From Sulfuricurvum sp. (lineage in GTDB: Bacteria; Campylobacterota; Campylobacteria; Campylobacterales; Sulfurimonadaceae), in the NCBI RefSeq assembly GCF_028713855.1, contig NZ_JAQTNN010000006.1:1-64000 (forward strand): 64,000 nt of DNA, given 5' to 3'. The notes under the pieces were generated by a model. That model was not told where the DNA came from. It worked only from the letters and a program-made list of their open reading frames with translations, and made no database searches. The position numbers and the translations under genes are program-made. Each line of letters begins with the position of its first letter. Positions within the stretch are counted from its first letter, which is position 1. Shown in pieces: positions 26,590 to 35,264 of the stretch.

Positions 26590-27839
26590 TATTTACCCTT
26601 CACTTTTTTAGCTTCTGCTTTAGTAATAAACGGCAATGCAATAAACAATACCAAAAATACCAATGATGCACCGAAACCTACCCATGCATTTGGGCCGGTC
26701 GGAGGTAATTTACCAAATTCGGTCAATACCATCAAGTCAGCAATCATCAACCAAAACCAATATTTAAAATAAGGGCGTTGATTTGCCGGTTTTACCATTG
26801 GAGAACGATCTAACCATGGCAATACAAGGAAAATAATGTTAGCAAATCCAAATGCCATCAATCCAAGATCTTTACCTGAAATACCGGCAATCTCAAAGAA
26901 CCAACCGCGCAATACTTCATAGCTCCACAAGAAATACCACTCAGGGTAAATGTGTGCAGGAGTTTTAAGACCGTTTGCTTTGTCAAAGTTGATCGGATCC
27001 ATCGCAAAACCGTAATGGAAGAACACCAAATAGAAAAAGAAAATTAAAAACACACCCAAAACAAAAATATCTTTTGACAAGAATACCGGCCAGAAAGGGA
27101 TAACTTTAGAATGTTTTTTATCGCCTGCTAGATATTTTTCTGATTCTTTATCGAAATCAAAAAATTCACCTTGTTCATTATTAACATGTGGAAAACGCAA
27201 TGCGTAAAAGTGAAACACGATTGCACCGATGATCGCAAGAGGAATCAACAATACGTGCAACATAAAGAAACGGGTCAATGTTGCATCCGCAACATAGAAG
27301 TTACCGCGAATCCATACAACAAGCTCATCACCGATAAAAGGGATACCGCCAAAAATTTCGGTAATAACGTATGCCGCCCAGTAGCTCATTTGTCCCCATG
27401 GAAGCATATATCCACTGAAACCTTCTGCTGAGAAAAGCATGAATAAAAGCATCCCTGAAATCCAGATCATCTCACGCCCTTTTTTATAAGAGCCATAATA
27501 GATACCGGTAAACATATGAATATAAATAATCAAGAAAACAACCGATGCGCCGACCGCATGAATATGACGGAACAACCAACCATACGCAACTTCTTGCATA
27601 ATCGTGTAGTTAACACTGTCAAATGCCATATTAGCATCTGGTTTGTAATACATCAAAAGGAAAATCCCAGAAACAACCAAGAAAGTAAACAATACGGTTA
27701 ACAAAACACCCATTGCCCACAAGAAATTGATGTTTTTAGGAATCCAATACTCACTCATCATTACTTTTGCAAAGTTAATGACACCTAAACGTTGATCAAA
27801 CCACTCGAGCATCGAGTCTGCTTTTTTAAATTCTGCCAT
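26589..27839 (-). CDS. petB: Cytochrome b of the bc1 complex
   Basis: 416 residues with about nine transmembrane helices. Heme b ligands lie in HIHAVGASVVFLIIYIHMF and in the pair LHVLLIPL/VFHFYALRF. The quinol-site motif PEWYFLW lies near residue 300. Full-length, not split into b6 plus subunit IV. It oxidises menaquinol at the periplasmic side. Confidence 0.95.
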   Translation of the reverse strand: MAEFKKADSMLEWFDQRLGVINFAKVMMSEYWIPKNINFLWAMGVLLTVLFTFLVVSGIFLLMYYKPDANMAFDSVNYTIMQEVAYGWLFRHIHAVGASVVFLIIYIHMFTGIYYGSYKKGREMIWISGMLLFMLFSAEGFSGYMLPWGQMSYWAAYVITEIFGGIPFIGDELVVWIRGNFYVADATLTRFFMLHVLLIPLAIIGAIVFHFYALRFPHVNNEQGEFFDFDKESEKYLAGDKKHSKVIPFWPVFLSKDIFVLGVFLIFFFYLVFFHYGFAMDPINFDKANGLKTPAHIYPEWYFLWSYEVLRGWFFEIAGISGKDLGLMAFGFANIIFLVLPWLDRSPMVKPANQRPYFKYWFWLMIADLMVLTEFGKLPPTGPNAWVGFGASLVFLVLFIALPFITKAEAKKVKGK

Positions 27840-27849
27840 TCTCTGCCCC

Positions 27850-28356
27850 CTACGCTTTCGCCGTCATTTTTTTGTACTCAGGGCCTTCATCGCCCAATAC
27901 AAGCGTTACACCGTCAAGTTTAAACGGAGGAACATCCAGCGGACGAGGTGGTGGTCCGAATGTGTTGACACCATCAGCAGAATATTCACCGCCGTGACAA
28001 GCACATTTGAACAGTTTTTTATCCCCTTCATATCCAGGAATACAGCCAAGATGGGTACAAAGACCGATCATAACTGAGAAATAGCTATCACCGATTTTGA
28101 CACTGCGGCCATCGGTTGGTTTCATATCTGCGCTGTATTTAAGAATAAACACCGGTTTACCCCGCCATACAACGATTTCTAATTTGTTGGCTTCTAAGCC
28201 CGATACGTCTACCGTTGTAAAACCGGCTGACATAACGCTCGGAAGCGGATCCCATGTTTTCTTCATCGCGATGAGGGAGGCAATTCCCCCGACAGCGGCA
28301 ACGGCACCAAAGGCTTTTCCGACAAACCCTCTTCTGCTTTCATCCATCATTGTCAT
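27850..28356 (-). CDS. petA: Rieske iron-sulfur protein of the bc1 complex
   Basis: 168 residues. Twin-arginine signal (SRRGFVGKAFG) with a hydrophobic helix that remains as anchor. 2Fe-2S ligands in CTHLGC and CACHGGEYS, with GPPPRPLDVPPF after them. First gene of petA-petB-petC-cytochrome c; 10 bases before petB. Confidence 0.95.
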   Translation of the reverse strand: MTMMDESRRGFVGKAFGAVAAVGGIASLIAMKKTWDPLPSVMSAGFTTVDVSGLEANKLEIVVWRGKPVFILKYSADMKPTDGRSVKIGDSYFSVMIGLCTHLGCIPGYEGDKKLFKCACHGGEYSADGVNTFGPPPRPLDVPPFKLDGVTLVLGDEGPEYKKMTAKA

Positions 28357-28410
28357 CTCACTTAGTTTGGAAATTTAACTCTACATCATAAGTTAAAAAG
28401 GTTTAAGCTT

Positions 28411-29280
28411 TTATAAATCGAAAGTTTTTCTTATATATACGATTACTTTAGTGTTACTTTTTTCGACTGTGTGATAACTATTTGATGAAGCTTTATTTAT
28501 CGCTTGCATAAGCTGTGCTTGGGATAATTCTTTAATAATAGGAATTGAAAATGATTCAAATAACGGAATAAAATCATTTGTATAGTCAGCGCGTTGTAAA
28601 TAAATCGGTTTGCCGCCGCTTATTAAATTTTGAAGCACCGCTTGTGGTGAAGCACTCACTAAAATCTCACTTTTACGAATTACCTCATCGTATTCTTCAC
28701 ATTCATGTATCGCAGTAAAACTCTCTTTGAGGCTGTTTTCATACCCGAGAAAATGGTAGAAGCCCATCAACAGTTCCATATTAAACGGTTTAAAAACGCT
28801 TTGGTTTTTCTCTAAATCTTTTTCATAATCATCGTCGCCGAAAAAAAGTGCCAAAGGTATGGTTTTGGGTTGTTGCTCATAATAGCGCTCACCAATAACG
28901 ATTCCTTTGCAAATCCCCTCACCTTCCAAATACGGTGATAGCAAAAACTCTTTTTCATGTTTCATATCCGAGGGATTATCGCTGATGCGGATAAAAGTTG
29001 AGAAAAACTGTGTCATATCGGCTAAAAGAGTCGGATTGATCTCCGCCGAATCAAAAATTATCTTATCCCCGTGATGAGCGATTTGGGGAATATTTCGTAC
29101 CAAATCTACTCCAACTGCGCGTTTAATACCATACTCTTTTGCTTCTGCAGCAATCCGAAAATCAGAACAAAGCAATGTAATATCAATCTCTTTTTGAAGT
29201 TCATTGACAATGGCAACAGCTCGGTGGAAACGATCCAGGCCGATACGATGCCCCGTGTGGACGTAATAGAAATAGCGCAT
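28411..29280 (-). CDS. PseG-like GT-B-fold protein, unknown substrate
   Basis: 289 residues, no signal or membrane helix. Start MRYFYYVHTGHRIGLDRFHRAVAI resembles the UDP-sugar hydrolases and transferases of the PseG/MurG fold (xGxGHxxR), with the arginine shifted. The C-terminal half has SEILVSASPQAVLQNLISGGKPIYL, like the sugar-nucleotide binding region of GT-B enzymes. Function is unknown; it is the last gene after mnmG, 54 bases upstream of petA. Confidence 0.55.
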   Translation of the reverse strand: MRYFYYVHTGHRIGLDRFHRAVAIVNELQKEIDITLLCSDFRIAAEAKEYGIKRAVGVDLVRNIPQIAHHGDKIIFDSAEINPTLLADMTQFFSTFIRISDNPSDMKHEKEFLLSPYLEGEGICKGIVIGERYYEQQPKTIPLALFFGDDDYEKDLEKNQSVFKPFNMELLMGFYHFLGYENSLKESFTAIHECEEYDEVIRKSEILVSASPQAVLQNLISGGKPIYLQRADYTNDFIPLFESFSIPIIKELSQAQLMQAINKASSNSYHTVEKSNTKVIVYIRKTFDL

Positions 29281-29293
29281 AATAAAAGTTCCT

Positions 29294-31168
29294 TTAGTTT
29301 TTGCGTTGAGCCATCTTGATATAAATATGTAAAATATCCAACGCAGCAGGTGTCATACCCGATATCTGTGAAGCTGCTTGCAGAGTCGGCGGATTAAATT
29401 TAGCGAGTTTATCCACGATTTCATTGGAAAGTCCCGAAACTGATTTAAAATCAAAATTCTCAGGAATAGCAATATGGAGCATTTTAGACATCCGCTCGAT
29501 ATCGTCGCTTTGTTTCTCTACGTAACGGGCGTATTTCGCTTCGATCAAAATCTGTTCTTGAATATACGGGTCAAGCTCTCCAAAACTCGGTATCAACTTA
29601 ACCAATTTATCAAGCTCAAAACTCTTCCTAGAGACAAGTTGGGTAGCCGTGAGTTTGTCAGTGATATGCTCTTCATCGATAGAAGCCAAAAATGCTAAAA
29701 ACTCTTTGTTCGGAGTATAAATCGTCTCTTCGAGACGTTTCAACCCTTCCGTGATTTGGGTCCGTTTCATCTCTATCCGCTCCATCTGAGCATCATCGAT
29801 CAATCCCAAAGCATGCCCGTAACGTCCCAAGCGCAAGTCTGCCGTCTCTTCACGAAGAAGGAGGCGATACTCAGCACGAGAGGTAAACATACGGTACGGT
29901 TCTTTCGTCCCTTTGGTCACCAAATCATCGATCAATACACCGATGTAGGCTTCATCACGGCGCAAAATTAACGGTTCTTTCCCTTGCAGTGAGAGTGCGG
30001 CGTTGATCCCCGCCATCATCCCCTGAGCAGCAGCTTCTTCATATCCTGTCGTCCCGTTGAGTTGTCCCGCACAATAGAGATTTTTAACCTTTTTCGTCTC
30101 CAACGTATGTTTCAATTCGGTCGGATCGACATAATCATACTCGATTGCATAGCCGTAACGGACGATTTTTGCATTCTCCATTCCATGAACGGAGTGGATC
30201 ATAGCACGCTGAACATCAGGCGGGAGAGAAGTAGACATACCGTTGATGTAGCACTCGGTATTCTCCGCGCTTTGGGGTTCTATGAAAAGGTGATGACGCT
30301 CTTTGTCGCGGAAACGGTTGATCTTATCTTCGATGCTCGGGCAATAGCGTGGTCCTACTCCCTCAATCTGTCCGGTAAAAAGCGGTGCACGATGGAAATT
30401 TCCCTCGATGAGAGTATGGGTATCTTCATTGGTATAGGCAATGTAACACGGGAGCTGTTTTTTCGTCCGTGCAAATTCCTCTCGATCAGTGCGGAAACTA
30501 AACGGATTCGGAAGTTCATCTCCATCTTGGATCTCCATCACACTAAAATCGATCGAAGAACTGTCAACACGGGGACAGGTTCCTGTTTTTAGCCGACCGA
30601 CATTGAGCCCTGCATTGCGGAGGGAATCGGTGAGTCCTTTCGCCGGAAATTCACCAAAACGTCCTGATTCCTGCGTGATCTCGCCGATATGAACTACGCC
30701 GTTAAGGAATGTTCCCGTTGTAAGAATCACACGTTTAGCGTGATATTCGTTGAGGAGATGAGTACGTACTCCGACAACCGTATTATCTTCAATAATCAGG
30801 GAATTAACTGTTTCTTGGATCAGTGACATATTAGGGGTTGTCAAGATTTTGTTACGGGCGATAACACGGTAGCGATCCATATCGATCTGCGCACGGCTTC
30901 CGCGAACGGCGGGACCTTTTGTGATATTGAGAATACGGAACTGAATACCTGCTTCATCGGTCAATAATCCCATCTCTCCGCCAAGGGCATCAAGTTCACG
31001 TACCAAATGCCCTTTAGCCAGTCCGCCGACGGCAGGGTTACAACTCGTCGCCCCCACCTGCTCCGCTAAAATAGAGACCATTAGCGTATTGTGTCCCATA
31101 CGCGCAGAGACGAGTGCGGCTTCGATTCCGGCGTGTCCTCCGCCGACGACGATAACGTCATAATTCAT
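29294..31168 (-). CDS. mnmG: tRNA uridine-34 carboxymethylaminomethyl modification enzyme
   Basis: 624 residues. FAD-binding [44 protein letters not shown] and [19 protein letters not shown] are diagnostic of MnmG (GidA). With MnmE it modifies U34 of tRNAs reading NNA/NNG codons. The MnmD-like gene at 33147-33893 could act later in the same pathway. Confidence 0.97.
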   Translation of the reverse strand: MNYDVIVVGGGHAGIEAALVSARMGHNTLMVSILAEQVGATSCNPAVGGLAKGHLVRELDALGGEMGLLTDEAGIQFRILNITKGPAVRGSRAQIDMDRYRVIARNKILTTPNMSLIQETVNSLIIEDNTVVGVRTHLLNEYHAKRVILTTGTFLNGVVHIGEITQESGRFGEFPAKGLTDSLRNAGLNVGRLKTGTCPRVDSSSIDFSVMEIQDGDELPNPFSFRTDREEFARTKKQLPCYIAYTNEDTHTLIEGNFHRAPLFTGQIEGVGPRYCPSIEDKINRFRDKERHHLFIEPQSAENTECYINGMSTSLPPDVQRAMIHSVHGMENAKIVRYGYAIEYDYVDPTELKHTLETKKVKNLYCAGQLNGTTGYEEAAAQGMMAGINAALSLQGKEPLILRRDEAYIGVLIDDLVTKGTKEPYRMFTSRAEYRLLLREETADLRLGRYGHALGLIDDAQMERIEMKRTQITEGLKRLEETIYTPNKEFLAFLASIDEEHITDKLTATQLVSRKSFELDKLVKLIPSFGELDPYIQEQILIEAKYARYVEKQSDDIERMSKMLHIAIPENFDFKSVSGLSNEIVDKLAKFNPPTLQAASQISGMTPAALDILHIYIKMAQRKN

Positions 31169-31200
31169 TATTACTTCTTTTTACGTAAATTATTACTGCA

Positions 31201-31206
31201 ATTATA
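31201..31206 (-). promoter_or_regulatory. -10 box of mnmG
   Basis: GCTATAATTGC on the minus strand, 33 bases before the mnmG ATG. Confidence 0.55.
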
Positions 31207-31250
31207 GCTTCTCATGTTGAAACCTATAAAAAGAGAAAGGAAAAATAGCC

Positions 31251-31256
31251 TACAAT
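31251..31256 (+). promoter_or_regulatory. -10 box of the small gene at 31288
   Basis: GCCTACAATTAAG, a TACAAT element 32 bases before the ATG, back to back with the mnmG promoter. Confidence 0.45.
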
Positions 31257-31287
31257 TAAGAAAATATTTTGATGACAGGTGACACAA

Positions 31288-31485
31288 ATGGATGCCGCAA
31301 ACACCAAAACATTAGAAGAGATGCTGAAAAACTACAATCCTGAGCCTCTCGAGTATGATCCGGAAGTGGATGGAGGAGATGAGTTTTTAATCCGTGAACA
31401 ACTCCTCAAAAAAAAAGAGGAACTCAAAGACGTTGTGAGCAAGCTTAAAGAAAAACAGCGCAGTGATCGTAAAGTACGTCGCTAA
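31288..31485 (+). CDS. Small charged coiled-coil protein, unknown
   Basis: 65 residues from ATG 31288 with AGGTGA 5 bases upstream. Acidic first half (YDPEVDGGDEF), then a Lys/Glu-rich helix LLKKKEELKDVVSKLKEKQ and a basic end (RSDRKVRR). No catalytic motif. It has its own promoter and is followed by a separately promoted Sel1 gene. Confidence 0.65.
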   Translation: MDAANTKTLEEMLKNYNPEPLEYDPEVDGGDEFLIREQLLKKKEELKDVVSKLKEKQRSDRKVRR

Positions 31486-31497
31486 AGTGCCCTTTGT

Positions 31498-31503
31498 TAT
31501 AAT
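31498..31503 (+). promoter_or_regulatory. -10 box of the Sel1-repeat gene
   Basis: TTTGTTATAATCTCC contains TATAAT with an upstream TTTGT, 27 bases before the ATG at 31531. Confidence 0.6.
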
Positions 31504-31530
31504 CTCCCAAAAATCTAGTAGGAATCTATA

Positions 31531-32214
31531 ATGCTCCAAAGTGCCTTTGACGCTTTTAATGCCCACCGTTACGAAGAGGCTCTTGAACTTTTTGAAACCT
31601 TAGCGCTTCAAAACAATCCTACCGCCCTCTCCTCCTTGGGGTACATGCACCAAAAAGGGTTGGGAGTCGAAACGTCTCTTGAACGTTCCTTCCATCTCTA
31701 TTCTCAAGCTGCTGAACTGAATGAACCTGCTGCCATTTATAATCTCGCACTTATGTACGCAGACGGTGTTGTCGTAGCCCACGATCAATTTAAAGCGTTC
31801 GAGTTTTTACTGCGTGCCGCAGTGTTAGAATTTCCGCAAGCGCAATATGAAGCAGCCCTCTCGCTGGAGCGGGGGCTTGGGTGTGTCCAAAATTTCTCCG
31901 AAGCAGCATTTTGGTACGAAGAAGCAGCTAAGCGAGGCAATGCGAATGCATTTAACAACCTCGGCGTCCTCTATAAAGAGGGGCATGGTGTCCTCCAAAA
32001 CTATCCGAAAGCCTTTATCTGTTTTTCCCGCGCCGCAACGATGAATCTCGCAGAGGGGCAATACAATCTGGGGTTGATGTACGACCAGGGATTTGGTTGT
32101 GAAATGAATAACGATACAGCATTAGAGTGGTGTCGAAAAGCGGCCTATAACGGTCACGAAAAAGCGAAAAGTATTATCCGTTCTTTGCAAGAAGAGGGTA
32201 AAATAGTATTTTAA
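31531..32214 (+). CDS. Sel1-repeat protein
   Basis: 227 residues made of about five 36-residue Sel1-like units with the typical ALxxLGxMYxxGxGVxxDxxKAxxxxxxAA pattern, for example ALSSLGYMHQKGLGVE and AFNNLGVLYKEGHGVLQ. No signal peptide, so probably a cytoplasmic scaffold. Helicobacter has secreted Cys-rich Sel1 proteins (Hcp); this one lacks their paired Cys and is likely unrelated in role. ribE follows 12 bases later. Confidence 0.85.
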   Translation: MLQSAFDAFNAHRYEEALELFETLALQNNPTALSSLGYMHQKGLGVETSLERSFHLYSQAAELNEPAAIYNLALMYADGVVVAHDQFKAFEFLLRAAVLEFPQAQYEAALSLERGLGCVQNFSEAAFWYEEAAKRGNANAFNNLGVLYKEGHGVLQNYPKAFICFSRAATMNLAEGQYNLGLMYDQGFGCEMNNDTALEWCRKAAYNGHEKAKSIIRSLQEEGKIVF

Positions 32215-32226
32215 CAAAGGGGTGAT

Positions 32227-32841
32227 ATGTTTACAGGTTTGATTCGAGAAATGGCGCAAGTGAAAAGTTTCGGCGGAAATCGTCTCTCACTTAAAGCTGT
32301 ACACAAACCTAAACTCGGCGATTCGATCGCTATTAACGGCACCTGCCTCTCTGTCATCAGCATCGAATCGGATGGATTCAGCGTCGAACTATCACCCGAA
32401 ACCCTAAAACACATCGCGACCGAAAAACTAAGCGGTTCCGTCCATATCGAACCTGCCATGATGATGGGAGATCGATTCGAGGGACACATCGTCCAAGGAC
32501 ACATCGATACCATCGGAACGATCCGCTCCATCACCGATAACGGTAACAGCTATGATGTGATTGTCGATGTAGAACACGAATTTATCCCGCTTATCCCGCC
32601 CAAAGGCTCTATCACCATCGATGGAATCAGTCTCACAGTCAACGAAATAATGGGAGATGCGTTCCGCCTAACGATCATCCCGATCACGATGCGTGAAACC
32701 CTCTTCGGAAGTTATAAAAAAGGGACACGTGTCAATATCGAAACCGACGTCTTTGCCCGCTATATCCGTCATATTTTATCGGCATCACAAAACAAATCAA
32801 TGAGCTGGAATGATATTGAACACATCCAGTCACTTTATTGA
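32227..32841 (+). CDS. ribE: Riboflavin synthase alpha subunit
   Basis: 204 residues with the two-fold repeat of lumazine-binding barrels: MFTGLIREMAQV at the N-terminus and VQGHIDTIGTI near residue 93. GTCLSV and DGISLTVNE are the equivalent sites of both halves. It dismutates two 6,7-dimethyl-8-ribityllumazine molecules into riboflavin. Confidence 0.95.
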   Translation: MFTGLIREMAQVKSFGGNRLSLKAVHKPKLGDSIAINGTCLSVISIESDGFSVELSPETLKHIATEKLSGSVHIEPAMMMGDRFEGHIVQGHIDTIGTIRSITDNGNSYDVIVDVEHEFIPLIPPKGSITIDGISLTVNEIMGDAFRLTIIPITMRETLFGSYKKGTRVNIETDVFARYIRHILSASQNKSMSWNDIEHIQSLY

Positions 32842-32860
32842 GAACGCCAAAGGAGAAGTA

Positions 32861-33172
32861 TTGAAAACCGTTGAACTCATAATGATGCTCGCATTTGCCA
32901 GCGGACTTGTCCTGGCACTTTATAAAGTGTATCTCTTTCTCCCGCAAAAGCCCTTAGCCGATGATGATACGACACCCGAATCGATCGAGACGTTGGAGCG
33001 GATTATGGTGGAATGTAACAATGCCAACAAGCATCTGGATGAAGAGTCTCTGTTTCAGATGATGACCAAACATCACGACTTTGACCCTAAACATTTTTGG
33101 CGCTTCAATGAAAACCGTCTGCGCCACCTCATCACGCACTATCGCCTCAAAGAGCCAAATTTTCGTCGCTAA
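32861..33172 (+). CDS. Small membrane-anchored protein, unknown
   Basis: 103 residues from a TTG at 32861, chosen because AAGGAGA lies 4 bases upstream; an ATG at 32810 would overlap ribE and lacks a site. One N-terminal helix (LIMMLAFASGLVLALYKVYLFL), then a soluble tail with DFDPKHFWRFNENRLRHLI. Unknown role. Its end overlaps the convergent MnmD-like gene by 26 bases. Confidence 0.6.
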   Translation: MKTVELIMMLAFASGLVLALYKVYLFLPQKPLADDDTTPESIETLERIMVECNNANKHLDEESLFQMMTKHHDFDPKHFWRFNENRLRHLITHYRLKEPNFRR

Positions 33173-33893
33173 GACTTTGAGCATCAGGATTACAGGCGAT
33201 CTTATGCTCCATATCAACTTTCTCATATCCCTCTAACTCACGACGTGATGCAAGCGTCGCATTGCGATACCCCTCTCCCGCATTAAGATAGATATTAAAC
33301 CCGTTTTCATAAAGTGCTAACCGTGTAGCCAAAGCAGTCGAATAGGTTGTAACAACCCCCTCCTCTCCCATCAGCCGTGCGACATCGGCAAAATATTCCC
33401 GTGTCCACAACATCGGATTGGTCGAAGGGCTAAAGGCATCCTGATAGCAAACATCCCATTCTCCCTCTAACTCCCGCATCGCAACCCGCGCATCCATAAT
33501 ATCGACGGTGATCTGAGTCCTCTCATCCTCGTAACCGCCTAATGTAGCGATGTCAGTGATGATGTTTCGGTAGGGTTCGAAGATTTCAGGATAAGGAAAA
33601 CTCTCCAGAGAGGCAACCAAATCACCGTCAAGTTCGGGGGAGTAGATTTCAAGTGTCGTGCCGGGGAAATAGGTATCACGGTAATAAAGGCTCAAAAGGG
33701 TATTAAATCCCAGACCGAAACAGATGTCGATGAGTCGGAGGTGATCTTTCTCACAGTGCAATTTGAAAGCAGGTTCAATATGTTTTTTGAGCGATTCGTT
33801 GAGAGCACCGTCTTTGGTCGAGTGATAGTGTTCGTCGTATTCGCTGCTGTACGCCGTGTAACTGCCATCCTCACTTTGTACCCATTTTTTCAT
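33147..33893 (-). CDS. MnmD-like SAM-dependent tRNA methyltransferase
   Basis: 248 residues resembling the stand-alone methyltransferase half of MnmC. SAM loop DICFGLGFNTLL near residue 56 replaces the usual GFGTGLNFL, and the family motif DAFSPSTNPMLWTREYF lies near residue 153. The expected reaction is nm5U34 to mnm5U34 in tRNA, following MnmEG. It is the fourth gene of a luxS-led operon, overlapping its neighbour by 4 bases. Confidence 0.75.
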   Translation of the reverse strand: MKKWVQSEDGSYTAYSSEYDEHYHSTKDGALNESLKKHIEPAFKLHCEKDHLRLIDICFGLGFNTLLSLYYRDTYFPGTTLEIYSPELDGDLVASLESFPYPEIFEPYRNIITDIATLGGYEDERTQITVDIMDARVAMRELEGEWDVCYQDAFSPSTNPMLWTREYFADVARLMGEEGVVTTYSTALATRLALYENGFNIYLNAGEGYRNATLASRRELEGYEKVDMEHKIACNPDAQSLSDENLAL

Positions 33894-34363
33894 AATCCAT
33901 TACCCCACATATGCATCTTTTTTGCCACAATAACCTCATACCCCTCTATCAAATCGGTCATTGCATTGATCGCCCGAAATTCGGCTTGATCGAGCAGTTC
34001 TTCCACCTCAGTAATCGGCATAGAACCATTTTTTTGGAGAATAATAATCTCGGAAGCATTCAAAAGTATGCGGTAAAGCAACTCTAAAAATTTGTGTGGA
34101 GATTCATGCAGATGCAATACATCCTGTACAATCACACTGGCGTAATCGCGGGGAACTCCTCCAGCAGGAGATTTATAATCTTTGATCGTAAAAGTTTTAT
34201 GCAAAATGTTTAGACTCTGATGATCCCCCGGAAAAAGTGAACCATCAATCAACCCCTCATAGGGAGCGAGGAAATCACCCAACTCCTCCGTCATAGAATC
34301 CAAATGGCTTGTCACCACCATAATTTTCGTATGGGGTGTCGGATGGAGAAGTGAAGTGATCAT
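33890..34363 (-). CDS. Degenerate methyltransferase-fold protein, unknown
   Basis: 157 residues. DYASVIVQDVLHLHESPHKFLELLYRILLNASEIIIL looks like the second half of a class I methyltransferase (strand 4 acidic residue, helix, strand 5). No glycine-rich SAM loop precedes it, so catalytic activity is doubtful. ATGA-type overlaps join it to both neighbours in the luxS operon. Confidence 0.5.
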   Translation of the reverse strand: MITSLLHPTPHTKIMVVTSHLDSMTEELGDFLAPYEGLIDGSLFPGDHQSLNILHKTFTIKDYKSPAGGVPRDYASVIVQDVLHLHESPHKFLELLYRILLNASEIIILQKNGSMPITEVEELLDQAEFRAINAMTDLIEGYEVIVAKKMHMWGNGL

Positions 34364-34662
34364 AATGATAAATCGTGCAGCTCGCGGAAAAGATACGCTT
34401 CGACGATATCATCGATGGTGCGCTGTGTGTGGGCGACCAAGACCATCATCTGATTGTCGATGAACTCCATCACCGGTTCATAGTTGTTGGTGACGATCAC
34501 GGCATCGAGCCATCCGTCGATTTCAGAACGGTCAGTGTAAAAACTGATCTCAACGACACGCCCCTCTTCAACTTCGACCGTTGCCCAAAACTTTGCCGAT
34601 AAAATTCCCGTGAGTTCAGACTCCTGCGTATCATCGCCGTCCATCGGTAGCAAAAGCAACAT
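34360..34662 (-). CDS. NifX/dinitrogenase-cofactor-domain-like small protein
   Basis: 100 residues following the plan of the NifX/NafY/YjfX-type RNase H-like domain. An initial strand [11 protein letters not shown] is followed by SAKFWATVEVEEGRVVEISFY, a helix with DAVIVTNNYEPVMEFI, and an end TIDDIVEAYLFREL. The usual Cys and His metal ligands of cofactor-binding members are absent. The start overlaps the luxS stop as TAATG. Family assignment is by pattern only. Confidence 0.5.
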   Translation of the reverse strand: MLLLLPMDGDDTQESELTGILSAKFWATVEVEEGRVVEISFYTDRSEIDGWLDAVIVTNNYEPVMEFIDNQMMVLVAHTQRTIDDIVEAYLFRELHDLSL

Positions 34663-35168
34663 TATTTCTCTACCTTCGAGAGGTCAAGTTTCAACGCTTC
34701 GTTATCCATAATATCGATGTCTTTTCGGAGCACTTCGGTCGCAATCGCTTTGGCATCTTCGAGAGAGTGCATCGCACACGTTCCGCATTGGTAGATATTG
34801 AGTTCGGGGATATCGCTTTGCTTTTCCACCGCGAGAATATCTTTCATCGACGCTTCCCACGCATCAGCAACGACCTCTTCACTCGGCGTCCCGATAACGC
34901 TCATGTAAAATCCGGTACGGCATCCCATCGGAGAGATATCGATGATCTCCGTTTGAGCAGAATTGAGGTGATCGCGCATAAATCCGGCGAACAAATGCTC
35001 CAAAGTATGAATCCCCTCTTGCGACAAAATCGCCTCATTCGGACGGCAAAAACGGAGGTCGAATACGGTGATATCATCCCCTTTTGGTGTTTTCATCCCT
35101 TTAGCACGACGAACGGCAGGGGCAGGCATAATGGTGTGGTCAACGGTAAAGCTATCAAGTAACGGCAT
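34662..35168 (-). CDS. luxS: S-ribosylhomocysteine lyase
   Basis: 168 residues from ATG 35168 ([11 protein letters not shown]), the standard start; a longer reading is spurious. Metal ligands H54 and H58 (HTLEH) and C128 (IYQCGTC) are intact. It splits S-ribosylhomocysteine into homocysteine and DPD, the precursor of AI-2. It opens an operon of four overlapping genes, two of them methyltransferase-like. Divergent from the aldolase gene, 96 bases away. Confidence 0.96.
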   Translation of the reverse strand: MPLLDSFTVDHTIMPAPAVRRAKGMKTPKGDDITVFDLRFCRPNEAILSQEGIHTLEHLFAGFMRDHLNSAQTEIIDISPMGCRTGFYMSVIGTPSEEVVADAWEASMKDILAVEKQSDIPELNIYQCGTCAMHSLEDAKAIATEVLRKDIDIMDNEALKLDLSKVEK

Positions 35169-35230
35169 GATAATCCTTAAAAATTCATCTTTAATGGTGG
35201 CAATAGTAACATATTTCATCCTTGCATCGC

Positions 35231-35236
35231 TATAAT
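35231..35236 (+). promoter_or_regulatory. -10 box of the aldolase-lsrG operon
   Basis: ATCGCTATAATTTGC contains TATAAT 28 bases before the aldolase ATG, with AAAAGGA as ribosome binding site. It lies in the luxS/aldolase divergent region, so a regulator here could act on both. Confidence 0.6.
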
Positions 35237-35264
35237 TTGCCCACTAATAAAAGGAACTCAAATT

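Noticed and set aside
30062-30592. 176-codon open frame on the plus strand inside mnmG
   Set aside because: Fully antisense to well-conserved MnmG motifs, no ribosome site or recognisable protein features.
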